From the NCBI GenBank assembly GCA_027575765.1, contig JANBPT010000471.1, forward strand, positions 1 through 34,444: a stretch of DNA of 34,444 bases, read 5' to 3'. The DNA comes from Tieghemiomyces parasiticus. Lineage: Eukaryota; Kickxellomycota; Dimargaritomycetes; Dimargaritales; Dimargaritaceae. Each line of letters opens with the position of its first letter. Position 1 is the first letter of the stretch. Of this stretch, positions 1 through 11,200 are shown piece after piece. Both the position numbers and the translations under genes were made by a program. Below the pieces are notes generated by a model that searched no databases, was not told the DNA's origin, and saw nothing but the letters and a program-made list of their open reading frames with translations.

Positions 1-158
<158 letters not shown>

Positions 159-2600
159 GCTCCTTGATCCAACGGTGGTGTGGGCGGGTAGGTGGTTACG
201 TAAGATCGCGGTCGACGTGATTCGATTCAATGAATCAATGATGGCAAGTAAAGACCATCGAAGTTTTACTGGTGATGAATACTTCTTTAGTTATATAGGA
301 TAGAAAACCGAGTGTTTTTAGATGCAAAGTGTGAACTGGAATCATTTTATAGCCAAGGCGTACAGACCGGTCAGCTACGGGCTGCGCAAGACATGTTGGT
401 AGCTCCCACGTCTACTTTTAAGGTGCCCACGGTTAAATAACCAAAGGCGAAAGTGAAATCCGGTGCTGACGCTCGAATCCAAGCCCCATCGCACTCAAGA
501 GACTCCGACTCGGACAGTGTCGCCCCATAAGGTTGTAATTTTAACGATTACGGCGCGGTGGCTTAGTTGCCGAGGTATGATCACGTCCACCGTACGATGC
601 TATGACTCAACACCTTATTACTAACCAATATTGTAATCGAAAAATCTTGACTGCCTATCTAACCTCACAGGGCAGGAGGTGCGTCAATCAATGCATCAGG
701 GGAATCATGGCGGGGTTGCCGTATAAGGCGATATGGATGCCATGGACAGTCGATCGCCACTCCATCCCAGCTGAGAAGTAGGGGGGGATAAGCCACAATG
801 AATCGTAGGGCGTAAACATCCGCCGCGGCTAAGAGTGCGGTGCTGTCTATTAGTTCTCTGCTAAGCATAACGCAGAGTTACCCACGGACAAGAGCGAAAG
901 ATGGCAGCTTTGGAAACTAGAAAGCCGCTCGGATCGATGTTGCGTTCGCCCTACCCAACGCACCATGCATCGTATGATTCCAACCGCTGATCTGGGCGCC
1001 AGACTCTGATAAGCGTAAATCCGACGTCACACTGAATAGTGGCTGGCTTGTCTTGAAGCCGCAGCAAGGCCACTGTCATTGGGTGTGGCGTGTCAACAGA
1101 AGTGTAGCCGCTCCTGCTTACAGCTGCCATCCTCACTGATCGAAGGTATTTCCAGTCAGTAGCTTTTCATACATCACGCATTAATGCTAAAGAAGGCCCC
1201 CCTTTCAACTCTATGTTTCTTTACAACCGATCTCCGATTAACCCGCCTACAAGGGATTGGATCGAGAGAAGAGCGAAGACTAATGGAGGTCCTGCAGCGG
1301 ACATGACAACCTGGAGTCTGTATATATGGTGGTACAAGGGTCCCTAAGTCACCTTACTACCGACCCAACAGAGTAAAATACTAGTTTACAATCACCACAC
1401 ATCAGCCGCGAGCGCAAGCCACGACGTGCACCTCCTATAGGTTTCACAACTTGGTGAAGAGCCTGTGCGATATACAGACCCATGTTTGGGTTCAAATGGT
1501 ACTTGGCGAATTGCTGGTTTAGAATATACTATTTTGAAGGGGTGTATAGCATAGCAGAAAGGCTGATCACGTTCGTAACTGCTACACCGCTGAGGTAGGT
1601 GACTCGGTCATCCTGCGTGTGGTGATCCCCCCGGAATCCCTCTTTTGAATGAATCCCTAGGTCCTGAAGAAACCAAAACGATCCGAACAGTAATCCATCA
1701 CCGACTTAAAAGTAATCATTGGTTCCCCTGGAGGAGATATGGCCACGTTCGAAGGAATTCGTGCTGGCTAGCGGTTTTCTCTTCGGCCAAAGGGACAACT
1801 CGGACCCTTAACTGACCAATGGAGAGCAATTGTAAGCCATCTTTTGCAACAATTAAATGTCTAGAAACTAAAATAGGTGTGTTCGACATTTCCCACCAAA
1901 TCTATCCCAATCATGCACCGCACCTTACTCCGAACCAATTGAGCTGATGCATTATTTCGTTCGGGTATTAACGCACCGTTTCTAAATCCTATTGTGGGCC
2001 CCTACCTCCTCATCGGTTTCATATCGACGAAACAGCTGTGGACCACAACAGACTACGGTACGCTGTAGCCGATGTTTATCTTGAAGGGCTTAGATTTATC
2101 AATCGCCCACACCTTTTAGCTTAACGGTAAATCGCTATCTACAGTTTCCGCTGTTACGCAACTGTCAGAGCCGATAATGTATTGCTGTTCCACACTTGAC
2201 GGCTTCATCAGCATCCACCTCCCACCATGCCAGATCACCGGGCCCTGGCACATTGGTCGTCAATAGTGTGGACCGCAGATAGAGGTCGATCGTATTAAAC
2301 ACCAGAAAAAATCCAGCAGGTTGGTTCACAGTCATAAGTAGCATACCTTCCCAGACTCGCTCCATCAGCGGATGACCCTGTCCATTAGATACCAGGGCCT
2401 GACGGGTACTAGTGAGTCCCCTAGCCGAATCGCAGGTTCACTCGGGGTCGCATGTTGACCATAACTGGACTGTTTGACCAAGTCACTCTAAACCACATGG
2501 CTTTTTGCGGATTCCAGCCTTGCCCATAACTAAACACTCAGTATGGTGGCTACCGTACATCTTTAGTACGATCGCTTGATGGTGCAACTCCCAATCTAAA
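159..2600. other. gene-free stretch, nothing recognised
   Basis: Stops are frequent in all six frames and the longest open frames are under 70 codons and resemble no family. I saw no tRNA box pair, no clear repeat and no long low-complexity tract. The part next to position 159 must contain the promoter, and possibly a 5' exon, of the HPPD gene, but I could not place either. Confidence 0.5.
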
Positions 2601-2626
2601 CTACTACCTGCTGGTTACACTACAAT

Positions 2627-2632
2627 TTTATT
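2627..2632 (-). terminator. AATAAA poly(A) signal for the putative small gene
   Basis: A perfect AATAAA on the minus strand lies about 200 nt downstream of the stop codon of the 55-codon ORF at 2830-2997. It is useful only as supporting evidence for that transcription unit, because the hexamer is common by chance. Confidence 0.3.
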
Positions 2633-2829
2633 ACGCCTGTCAATATTATTTTTCTACGTTGTATATATAAGAAGTGGAGGCATGGCGTCATGGAGGTGGG
2701 CAACGACGGTGGGAGATAATGCAAGTTCGACCGACCGGCGGGCCGGATGGAGACGTGAGATGGGAAAAAACTAGCACCCAGCATCGAGCCGGGCGAGAGG
2801 GGTGGGGGGGCGACTAATAATCTCAACGT

Positions 2830-2997
2830 TTATAGTTGCAGCAAAGTATCGAGCTCTGTGTCATTCGCATTGGAGTCGGAACCAGTGCTAACCCGGATGT
2901 CCCGCTGGGGCAGGTTAGGTCGCAGCGGCCGGGTGGGTTGTGACAGGTGCAGGGCAGTCGGTTTGGACCAGGGTCGGATAGGCTGGCGGATAAACAT
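2830..2997 (-). CDS. putative 55-residue basic protein, function unknown
   Basis: The ATG at 2997-2995 is the first ATG after a good TATA box (TATATAAAGG, minus strand, 3201-3192). The roughly 200 nt between them are pyrimidine-rich and ATG-free, as expected of a fungal 5' leader. The product begins MFIRQPIRPWSKPTAL. Its first 35 residues are rich in Arg and Pro and poor in acidic residues, and its C terminus is acidic (NDTELDTLLQL). A basic, acid-poor N terminus could target a mitochondrion, but this is a guess. An open frame continues upstream to a non-ATG codon at 3078. I recognise no family. The opposite strand also has an overlapping open frame (2858-3166), which lacks promoter support. 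Confidence 0.35.
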   Translation of the reverse strand: MFIRQPIRPWSKPTALHLSQPTRPLRPNLPQRDIRVSTGSDSNANDTELDTLLQL

Positions 2998-3190
2998 GCT
3001 ACTTCGAGTGGGGCGCTTTAGTAGGACTGTCACGGGCGATGCGTTGATACGTACGGCTTTGAAAAAAAGAGGAGTCAATTCGAGCGAGCGGGTGGACCAG
3101 AGTGTAGAGAAGGGGGGAGGTGATGGGCGTTGGAATGATGCGGAGAGCTGGGATATGGCGTACTAGAGTATAGGAGAGACTGAGGTGACA

Positions 3191-3203
3191 GCCTTTATAT
3201 ATG
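3191..3203 (-). promoter_or_regulatory. TATA box of the putative small gene
   Basis: The minus strand reads ATATATAAAGGC, an almost ideal TATA element. A start site 30 nt downstream would begin a pyrimidine-rich leader whose first ATG opens the 55-codon ORF at 2997-2830. Very similar boxes occur upstream of the gene at 18364-20470 and at 15570-15579. Confidence 0.45.
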
Positions 3204-3209
3204 CCAAAT

Positions 3210-6200
3210 GTCTGCCCCATCGGATGATGAAGGTAGAGCGGGGTCAAAATGAAGATTTGTGGTAAACGCGGGGACAGTAGTGGCAGGTGACCTTAGAAAA
3301 CAATTGAAGCAGTAGACCTTCAGCTGTCGTTTCTTCCATATGCCGACCCTGCACTACAACGCACCTTACCAGGTGATACGAGACAGCCTACGCAATGTCT
3401 ATATTTCCCTTTGGACATATCAAAGCAGAGGAGGTTGTGAGTTTCCATTTTCCGCAGTGGGAATCCAGCCTCGTTAAACTATCCAGCACTTAGGCAACCC
3501 ATCGGCGTAATCAGTGTTTGTGATGGGCAAATGGCACGGAATCACGAAGGTTTGCTGTTCGGACTCTCTCAATAGGGTCGGATTGACCCCGTGTCTTCTA
3601 TTATGAGCAAATGGAATGGTAGGCTAACCGTAGGTGGAGGGGTGAGACGAGGTGGACAACAAACCGCCTTAGCTCAACGTCGTCGCCTCACTACTGCACC
3701 GGAAAGGGGATTGGTAAGTTTCCGGCTGGTTTAGCAGGCTCCCCGCCTCGCCTTCAGGTTAACCTCCGCTGGTCATTCTCTTTCTCGTTTCGACTGCAAA
3801 TCTGCAGCCATCACCGCCCTAAGGCGCCGTCCATTACCTTTTTCCAGAGCCGACGCCGGTGCTGATGGGTTGAAGTGGCGTCGGTCAAGTCTCCCCAGGG
3901 ACCGCACCCCTCATCCACCCCATGCACCAGCTTGCCAGACTTGGACAGGGAGAGGCCTGTACCACGCGCCGCGTTCATGATGGCCAGTAGCACTCTTACG
4001 ATGTCGATGAGGAAGCTTGGGGAAGCCCGCGTAGATCCCTTCCTCCATGGACCAACCATGCCAGCTTCAATCATCGTCTGGGTTTTCTATTGTTGCAATC
4101 CCTGCATCATTGCACCGACTCACCGGACTGGTTTGTCAGTGTTGAGCGTGTGTGCACTTTTTAGTGCACAGTCGCGGTTTAATATTCCCTAACCCGAGAA
4201 AATACTGGTGCCACTTCTCGTGCCCAGTAAACACCAACTGGGTCACTTTTCACACGACCCGTAACATCCTGTTCCGTTACAAACGCCAATTTTTAAACCT
4301 TCTTCATAACCCAACTCGTGAGCCGACCATAGCCTACCGTATATATTTTTTTCCCTCCCTTGTCTTCCCCAATGCATTGGTTAATCTTGGTGCATGTCCT
4401 GTGGTGTCCTCTTTTGCCATTACTAGCACACAGGGAAGTCTGGAATATGAGAAGACACTGTGATCACTTTCGGAAGTGCCATCTGTCATAGTGAAGTAGC
4501 CCCGGAAGCTGTCTTTGTACGGAACATGGTATTTTTAGGGCGCCGTACCGATAAGGTATACGGCCAATATGCAAGCATAACGCACTGGAAAGCGACGAGC
4601 GCCACTGCCAACGTCCAGTCGAGCAGGTAAGGATACGCGACTGATTCTACTCAATGGAAGGAATATGCGATGATGAAGCAGTTGAATCCCAGGGTAAAAA
4701 AGTTCGCAGGAGTGGTGTGGCATCGAATTTCGCAATCCAGCTGATGGCCATGCAGACCATGCACTGCTTTGCGTTGTGTGTGCCGAACATTAATATCAGT
4801 GCGGCTATCAAGCCCAGACAGGATGGGGTTGGTCACACTGGCATAGGAGGCCAAGTGGCTGAAATGCCAGGGCAGCTTAGGTGCCAAGAGACGATAGAGG
4901 CGCTAAGCACTGCGGCATATTAGGTAGTGCAGCGATGCTGAAGGTTGGTTCGGGGCGAGACTGCTCAGTATTACGGCGAATATTGGTAGACATTTTGAAC
5001 GGATCCAGTGTGGGCGCGCCAGTGTTAGTTGTATGACAAGGCGAGTCTCACATTGGATTTTCTAGATCCGGTGCCCTTCAATGGCTCAGGAGGATGGGTT
5101 GCATAAGCTTGTTCCACGCAGAAAGCGTGGAGTGCACGTAAGCAGCTCTCACCGGATAAGATCCGCAGCATGGATGGATCCTGGTGCCCTCATGTTGCCC
5201 AGGGGTGTGGTCCCTTTGGCGGCCTGTGAATCCAGGCCGTCACTGTTATGCACCCGTCAACAGCCTCCGAAACCGCTATAGCTTGAGTTTCGCATAAAAG
5301 GCCCATACGTACTCTCTCGCCTAGCGTTTATCTACCCCCCCTTCCATTTCCCGAATTTGGTTACATACCTGGTTCATATTCTCTCACTGCTGTGCGCTGG
5401 ACTCCATGCGGCGTATCATCCAAATACTCATTCCATACATTTGAAATACCCTCCTCCTGGATGACGATTGCCGTATTAAAGCACCCCCCCTGGACGAATC
5501 TTGCCCCGAGGTATTGGTATCCGGTTATGCGGGGCATTGGCTGGAGCTTGTCCGTCAGTACATGTACCAACCGGATGCAGAAGGGGGCAGTGCATGGGGG
5601 CCATCTTTTCGTGAACTTTTGGATACATAAATTGATTCCGCTCGAAACCAAAGTACCGGTGGGCCGCCCAGCTCAAATTTAACCGGGAATGCGACGTGGT
5701 TATTCAAAAATCATACTGGAATCAAATCTTACCCGGTGGGTAAGTCACCTCCCCCTAGAACATTACTGTAGCCGACCATTTTACCAGTAGAGGCCATCCC
5801 ATTAGTGTAACTCACCTCATCCCCCCCTCCACTTGGCTAGTTATCTGACTCATATACGAGCTTCTCTCACTCGTCGCTGGATAGGATCCAACACCATATT
5901 CTTCCACACGCCCCGCACTTCATTTTTAACCAGCCTCTTCAGCGCCTCGCCCTGACACTTTAAGTTTTGCATTTCACCTCTCTTAATTTGCCCATTACCA
6001 CCTCCGCTGGCTCTAGGCCCCCACATGTGCCTCATTTGTACCTTCTCCCCACGCTTTCACTTTGGACCACACTAGTCCCTTTTTCCGCCTCTACCGTCCT
6101 GCGAAAGCAGCCATTACCCGGCTGTCCTTCACCACGTACGCCCATTGAAAAACCCGGTGCTAAGCCGCACGGTCCCTGTAACACGTAGCCAGAATGGTGA

Positions 6201-6349
6201 GTGCTCAACACCGAACTGTCCCACCATGGAAGGTTGCAGCTTACTGGGACCCGCAGTAAACAAGCTTCCCGGATACGCCCGCCCCACCTTCAGGCATTCG
6301 TGGTGACTCGCCGTGCTTCTTCCATATCCGAAACTAACCACACCAAATC
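3210..6349. other. gene-free stretch and 5' flank of TRP2
   Basis: No open frame here could be tied to a family. From about 5310 to 6120 the plus strand is pyrimidine-rich (runs such as CTCCTCC and CCCCCCC), the kind of sequence seen on the sense strand upstream of the other genes in this window, so it probably belongs to the TRP2 5' flank. A CATAAAAGG element at 5292-5300 is too far from the TRP2 ATG to assign. Two overlapping open frames on opposite strands near 5361-5682 (about 96 codons each) resemble nothing I know. Confidence 0.4.
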
Positions 6350-7915
6350 ATGCGTGACTTGCCACAATATTCCCCCCCTTCTCAGTACACGCTGAAACCT
6401 ACTCTTGAGGAGGTGACCGAGCTGCTCCAGCAGCACAGCGGCAATACCATCCCGATCTACCAGGAACTCCCGGCCGATCTTCTCACTCCGGTCTCTGCTT
6501 ACCTGAAACTGGCCCAGACCAGTGACTACTCATTTTTACTCGAATCAGCCGTCGAACTCGATGACAAGGGCCGCTACTCGTTTGTCGGAACCGACCCGTA
6601 CGAGGTGATCCGAATGGGCCCCCACGAGGCCACCCCAGGAGGGGATCCCCTGTTGGTAGTGCAGGATCGCCTGGCTCATATCCGGTACGTGCCCGTACCG
6701 GGGCTCCCGCGGTTTACTGGCGGCGCGGTAGGCTACATCGCCTTCGACTGCGTCAAATATTTTGAACCGGCCATCGTCAATAAGAGCAACGGCGGTGACG
6801 GCGACGATCTGCGCGACCCTCATGAAATTCCCGAGAGCGTGTTCATGATGATGGACCAGCTGGTGATTTTTGACCGGCGGTTCAACCTAGCCAAAGTAGT
6901 GGCCCATATCCGTACTGACGATGCGGCCGCGACGAACAACCTGGCTGCCCTCTACGACCAGGCCTGCGCCCGGATCGCCCGAACCGTCTCCATCCTCCAG
7001 CAGGACCATACCCCGCTGCCGCCGCAGCCACCGATCCGTCGCCACCATACGTCCACGTCCAACCTGGGCCAAGTCGGTTACGAAGGGATAGTCGAGAAGC
7101 TCAAGCGTAACATCGTCCAGGGCGATATCTTCCAGGCGGTGCCGTCCCAGCGGGTGGCCCGGCCTACCGACCTGCACCCGTTCAACGCCTACCGCTACAT
7201 CCGCACCACCAGTCCCGTCCCATACATGTTCTACCTCAACCTTCGGGACTTCCAGGTGGTTGGCGCCTCCCCAGAGATGCTTGTGTCGGTCGACCGCCGC
7301 GTGGTCACCACGCACCCGATCGCGGGGACCCGGAAGCGCGGTCGGACCCCCGCTGAAGACCAGGCCCTGGCGGATGATCTCCTCTCTGATGAGAAGGAGC
7401 GGGCCGAACACGTCATGCTCGTTGACCTGGGCCGCAACGATGTAAACCGGGTGTGCCAGCCCAAGACCGTGAAGGTTGACTCGCTCATGCAAATCGAGCG
7501 CTACAGTAACGTGATGCACATCGTTAGCAAAGTCAGCGGGTCGCTCCGCGCCGACTGCACCCCGTTCGACGCGTTCCGGTCCATCTTCCCTGCCGGTACC
7601 GTCAGCGGCGCCCCCAAGGTCCGGGCTCTCCAGCTCATCCGTGGGTACGAAGGCGAGAAGCGTGGGGTCTACGCCGGTGCGGTGGGCCACTTTGACTTCT
7701 CTGGTGACCTGGATACCTGCATCGCCATCCGGACCATGGTGTTTAAGGACGGTGTGGCCTACCTCCAGGCCGGCGGTGGCATTGTGTATGACTCCGAGCC
7801 CACTGCTGAGTGGGAGGAAACCGTCAATAAGATGCGGTCGACTATGAACGCCATCGAAGGCGCCGAGCTGCATCACTTGCAACTCCAGGGGCAGAGTGAG
7901 AAGGCCAGGAAGTAG
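6350..7915 (+). CDS. TRP2: anthranilate synthase component I (TRP2/TrpE)
   Basis: This is the large subunit of anthranilate synthase, which makes anthranilate from chorismate and amide nitrogen in the first committed step of tryptophan synthesis; the nitrogen comes from a separate glutamine amidotransferase subunit. The 521 residues match the usual length of a monofunctional subunit. The N-terminal domain keeps the tryptophan feedback motif LLES followed ten residues later by Ser (63-66 and 77). The chorismate-binding domain shows QAVPSQR, HPIAGTRKRG near 321, GRNDVNRV near 361, RYSNVMHIVSKVSGSL, SGAPKVRALQLIRGYEG near 417 and the C-terminal AGGGIVYDSEP with ETVNK. No key residue is missing, so the enzyme should be active and feedback-sensitive. 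It is intronless; the start is the ATG at 6350, giving a normal short leader before PTLEEV. It is convergent with the BRE4-like gene. Confidence 0.97.
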   Translation: MRDLPQYSPPSQYTLKPTLEEVTELLQQHSGNTIPIYQELPADLLTPVSAYLKLAQTSDYSFLLESAVELDDKGRYSFVGTDPYEVIRMGPHEATPGGDPLLVVQDRLAHIRYVPVPGLPRFTGGAVGYIAFDCVKYFEPAIVNKSNGGDGDDLRDPHEIPESVFMMMDQLVIFDRRFNLAKVVAHIRTDDAAATNNLAALYDQACARIARTVSILQQDHTPLPPQPPIRRHHTSTSNLGQVGYEGIVEKLKRNIVQGDIFQAVPSQRVARPTDLHPFNAYRYIRTTSPVPYMFYLNLRDFQVVGASPEMLVSVDRRVVTTHPIAGTRKRGRTPAEDQALADDLLSDEKERAEHVMLVDLGRNDVNRVCQPKTVKVDSLMQIERYSNVMHIVSKVSGSLRADCTPFDAFRSIFPAGTVSGAPKVRALQLIRGYEGEKRGVYAGAVGHFDFSGDLDTCIAIRTMVFKDGVAYLQAGGGIVYDSEPTAEWEETVNKMRSTMNAIEGAELHHLQLQGQSEKARK

Positions 7916-7955
7916 CAGGAGCAGTCGTCTGAGTTTGGTTGTCTTGCCTGGTTTC

Positions 7956-7961
7956 ATTAAA
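7956..7961 (+). terminator. ATTAAA poly(A) signal of TRP2
   Basis: ATTAAA lies 41 nt after the TRP2 stop codon and is followed by a T-run (7971-7979) and a GT-rich tract (about 8081-8111), the usual order of fungal and animal 3' processing elements. The 326 bp between this stop and the convergent gene's stop hold both genes' 3' ends. Confidence 0.45.
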
Positions 7962-8208
7962 CTAGGGTGTTTTTTTTTATTGGGCTATCCTCTCAACCTT
8001 ATACTATTCCTTTGGCAGGTAACATGTCCATATTAAAGTATCTAGCATCCGTTGACGAAGTGGTAGGGCGCCGTGCGACACTGTTTGTGTATGTGTGTTT
8101 GTGTGTGGTGGAGAGGACTTCAGAGACATCGCAAGAATTTAGAGCACCCCCTCCCCCCCCCCGCAGCTGAAGTTATTAATTGGTACTGGGGTTCTGCAAA
8201 CCTTTGTA

Positions 8209-8214
8209 TTTATT
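8209..8214 (-). terminator. AATAAA poly(A) signal of the BRE4-like gene
   Basis: AATAAA on the minus strand lies about 30 nt beyond the stop codon of the long minus-strand ORF ending at 8242. Its distance is typical. A C-run at about 8151-8162 on the plus strand separates it from the TRP2 3' end. Confidence 0.4.
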
Positions 8215-8241
8215 TTCCCCATCTTTAAATTTAATCCCACC

Positions 8242-11200
8242 TCACCAGTCCGGTAAGTCCAGCAACTCATGTAGTTCGTCGTTCTCACCAACGATCGACT
8301 TGACCAGGATAACTAGATGCTCCACCTCCTCGATCACCTCCTCAATGGCGGCCGAGTAGGCGTACCAGTAGAAGGTACTCAGGAGGTACCCCGGCCGGCC
8401 GATTGTCATGTTGTACAGGGACGGACGGCGCACGGGCATGTGTGACGGCGGTGGGGCATGGTTGTTATTGCTCATTGCAGCCGTCGATGCGGGGGGTTTC
8501 CCTTTAAACGTCGTCGAGACAGGGGCCTTCGTTGCTCCCTGCGGTACGGCTGGCGATCGACGAGGCGAGGGCTGCGTGGTTGAGCGGTCTTGCCGCATAA
8601 ACAGTCCAGCCCCGCTACTCCCACCACCGTCCGCTTCCTCCTCCTCCTCTTCGTCGTCGCCAATGTCTCTGTCCTCACCATCACTGCCATGGTGGGGAAC
8701 ATCATCGTGGGAGTCCGACTCCGAATGACTGATACACTCCAGTGGGACAAGGTGCGAGTGTTGGTTGGGTTGGTACCGATCCCGGCGTCGCTGTCGGTGT
8801 CGAACGGCTGATTCTCTGCGGCCCCGACGACTGAGACTGTCCAGGTGCCCGGTCAGGTCGGCCGTAGAATAGGGCCTCAACGGCAATTGATTGCTGGAAC
8901 GGTGGGTTTTGGCGTTGCGGAAATGACCGGCGGACCAGGTGGGCGTGCGACGGTACGGTCGTTCGTCGGCGCCGCCATTGCCCTGGGAAAATTCACGATC
9001 ACTCTGCAGCGAGCGACGTGGCGGTCCTGATTGTGAGGCGGTGGGAGTTATCGTGGCGACGGATGGGGACGGCCGGAGGGTGTCGCTGCCGTGCCCTCGG
9101 GCCTGCCGTGATCGTGGATGATCAAACGTCCAGTCATCTAGGTGGTCGGCATAAAATGGCGGTTCGAGATGCGTACCTGGACCTCCGCCAGCATAACCAC
9201 CACCATTGATAGCGGTTAGCTGGCTCGAGTTGGCCGATGGCTGGTGGGCCTTGAGGTGCCTGCGAATCTGGTTGATCAGCCGCAGTCGCGCGGCGCGGGC
9301 GGAGGGTAGGTACGGCGGTAGGGGTGTCTTACTCCGCAGCGCCCCAGCCAGGGCGTAAAAGTTCATGAGGATGGCGGCGGTCATATCGCGGCGGCCGTGA
9401 TGGTTGAACGGTGTAATAATGGCATTATGGACACGCGGCGAGATGTAGTTGGTAGAGACCGACATAGAGATGACGCGGTCGAGGATGTTTTGGAGGCGGT
9501 CCAGGATTTCGGTGTAGGCCGGGAACGGGAACGGGCCCCGAAACCGGGGTTCGAGTTGAGCTTCTTGGAGCATCACCCTGGACCGGACCAGGAGGTCCTG
9601 CATCTTACGGATGGACTTGTTGAGCCCGTCGTTCAGCTTGGCATGCGCCTTTAGCACGTTGGCGGGCGGCGGGAAGGAGGAGAATGGATAGCGGTTGTCG
9701 CGGGCGATGGCCGAGGGTAAGATATGGCTCATGGAATTGTTCCCGCCGCCTTCCCCATCGTTATCCTGTTGATATGAGGTTGAGGAACCACCGAATCTTG
9801 GGGCCTCGGCGATATCATCATCGTGTGACGGATGGAATGAGATGTCGGCGATGGACGCGGGCCGGGTCGTTTGGGGCGTAGCCTGCGGTATAGCCCCGGC
9901 CGGTGGCGCTGCGGCTGACAGGTCAGCCCGGGCAGTATGGATTACCCGTAGGGGATTGTCACCGGATCGTACGGTATCCGAGGCATTGCGGAGCATGGCC
10001 TCGTAGGCCAGGGAGCTGGACATTCGGGGCCGAGACGGCGAAGGTTGGCTGAGGTAGTGGTGGCGCGTCTGCGTCCGGTGGATGCTGGCCGTTGAATTAT
10101 CAAAGTCATCGAGGTCCACAGTGCTAGTGCCCAGGACAGCGAGGTGATGGCGGCTGGCGGCGTAGTCATCGTTCGACTCCCGTCGGAGATTATTGGCAGA
10201 GGGCGCCCGGGGAGCTCCAGCAGCTGATGTGGGTAAGAGATGGTTGGCGTCGTCGGCCTCGGGATCCTGGAGGTGTTCAAGGTACAGCTTGAAAAAGTTG
10301 TTTTCCGGGTTGAGTAGCGGATGGATTACGAGGCGGGCGACGAGTTTGGAGAAGATAGTGCCGAGCTGGTCAAGGCCAAAGGCGGTAAAGCGGCGGAGTT
10401 CTACACGGGCGATGCGCGGCCAGAGCCAGATGTTGACCAGCAAGGCGATGAGGAGGCCGGCAACGGAGGTCCACAGGCGTTTGTACACGAGGGTCAGGAT
10501 CGTATCGTCGACACTGATTTTGGTGTACAATGAGTAGATGGTAATGACGAAAATGATGACGGCAAGATACCCCACACTCTTGTGCGGCGTGAAAATAACA
10601 ATGTAGAACCCAGGGATGGATGTTACCATGCCCACGAAGAAGAGCCCGTACGCGTTGTGCTGTGTCATATACCAGCCAATCAGGCAGCAGATACTGGCGT
10701 AGACCACGCCAACGACACGGTAAATGGACATGACTAGCGTTCGGCCGATGGTCGGGCTGAGCACGATGGTGGTGGTGATGGCCATCCAGGACATGCGCTG
10801 CGTAGAGTAGAATGTGAGAGAGGAGTCAAAATACGCTGGCAGGCAAATCAAGGTGATGGCTACCGCCAGCTTGAACGAGTACAAGACTTTGTAACTCTTC
10901 AGCCAGCGGGAGAGAAGCCAGAGTCGATACAGGAACCGGCGCCACCGGGTCTGCGCCGTCGGGAGTGTGCCCTGGGACGAGGCCGCGGCCGTATTAACGG
11001 AGAGGAAAGATGCGTTAGATCTGCGGCGGAGCCGGTTGCGCCGAGCGAGGGACTCCAGGGTCTCAAAATGGTCGTCATGGTCACTACTGTCCGTTCCGTC
11101 CGCCTCGCTGGAGACGGTATCTATACTACGGCGCCGACTCGCGGTAGTTCGGCGGCCGGCATTTGGGTTGGGATGGAGAGACCGGTACGAATGTGTAGGC

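Noticed and set aside
4651..4920. Minus-strand fragment resembling part of a membrane transporter
   Set aside because: One frame gives a hydrophobic run (GLIAALILMF) and another a TQRKAV motif reminiscent of allantoate-permease-like transporters, but they are in different frames over under 100 codons and no second motif supports either.
5361..5682. Overlapping 96-codon frames on both strands
   Set aside because: Both strands are open for about 290 nt, but neither product resembles a known protein and neither has promoter or splice support.
6887..7957. 356-codon frame antisense to TRP2
   Set aside because: It overlaps a clearly conserved enzyme and arises from the high GC content at third codon positions; there is no family resemblance.
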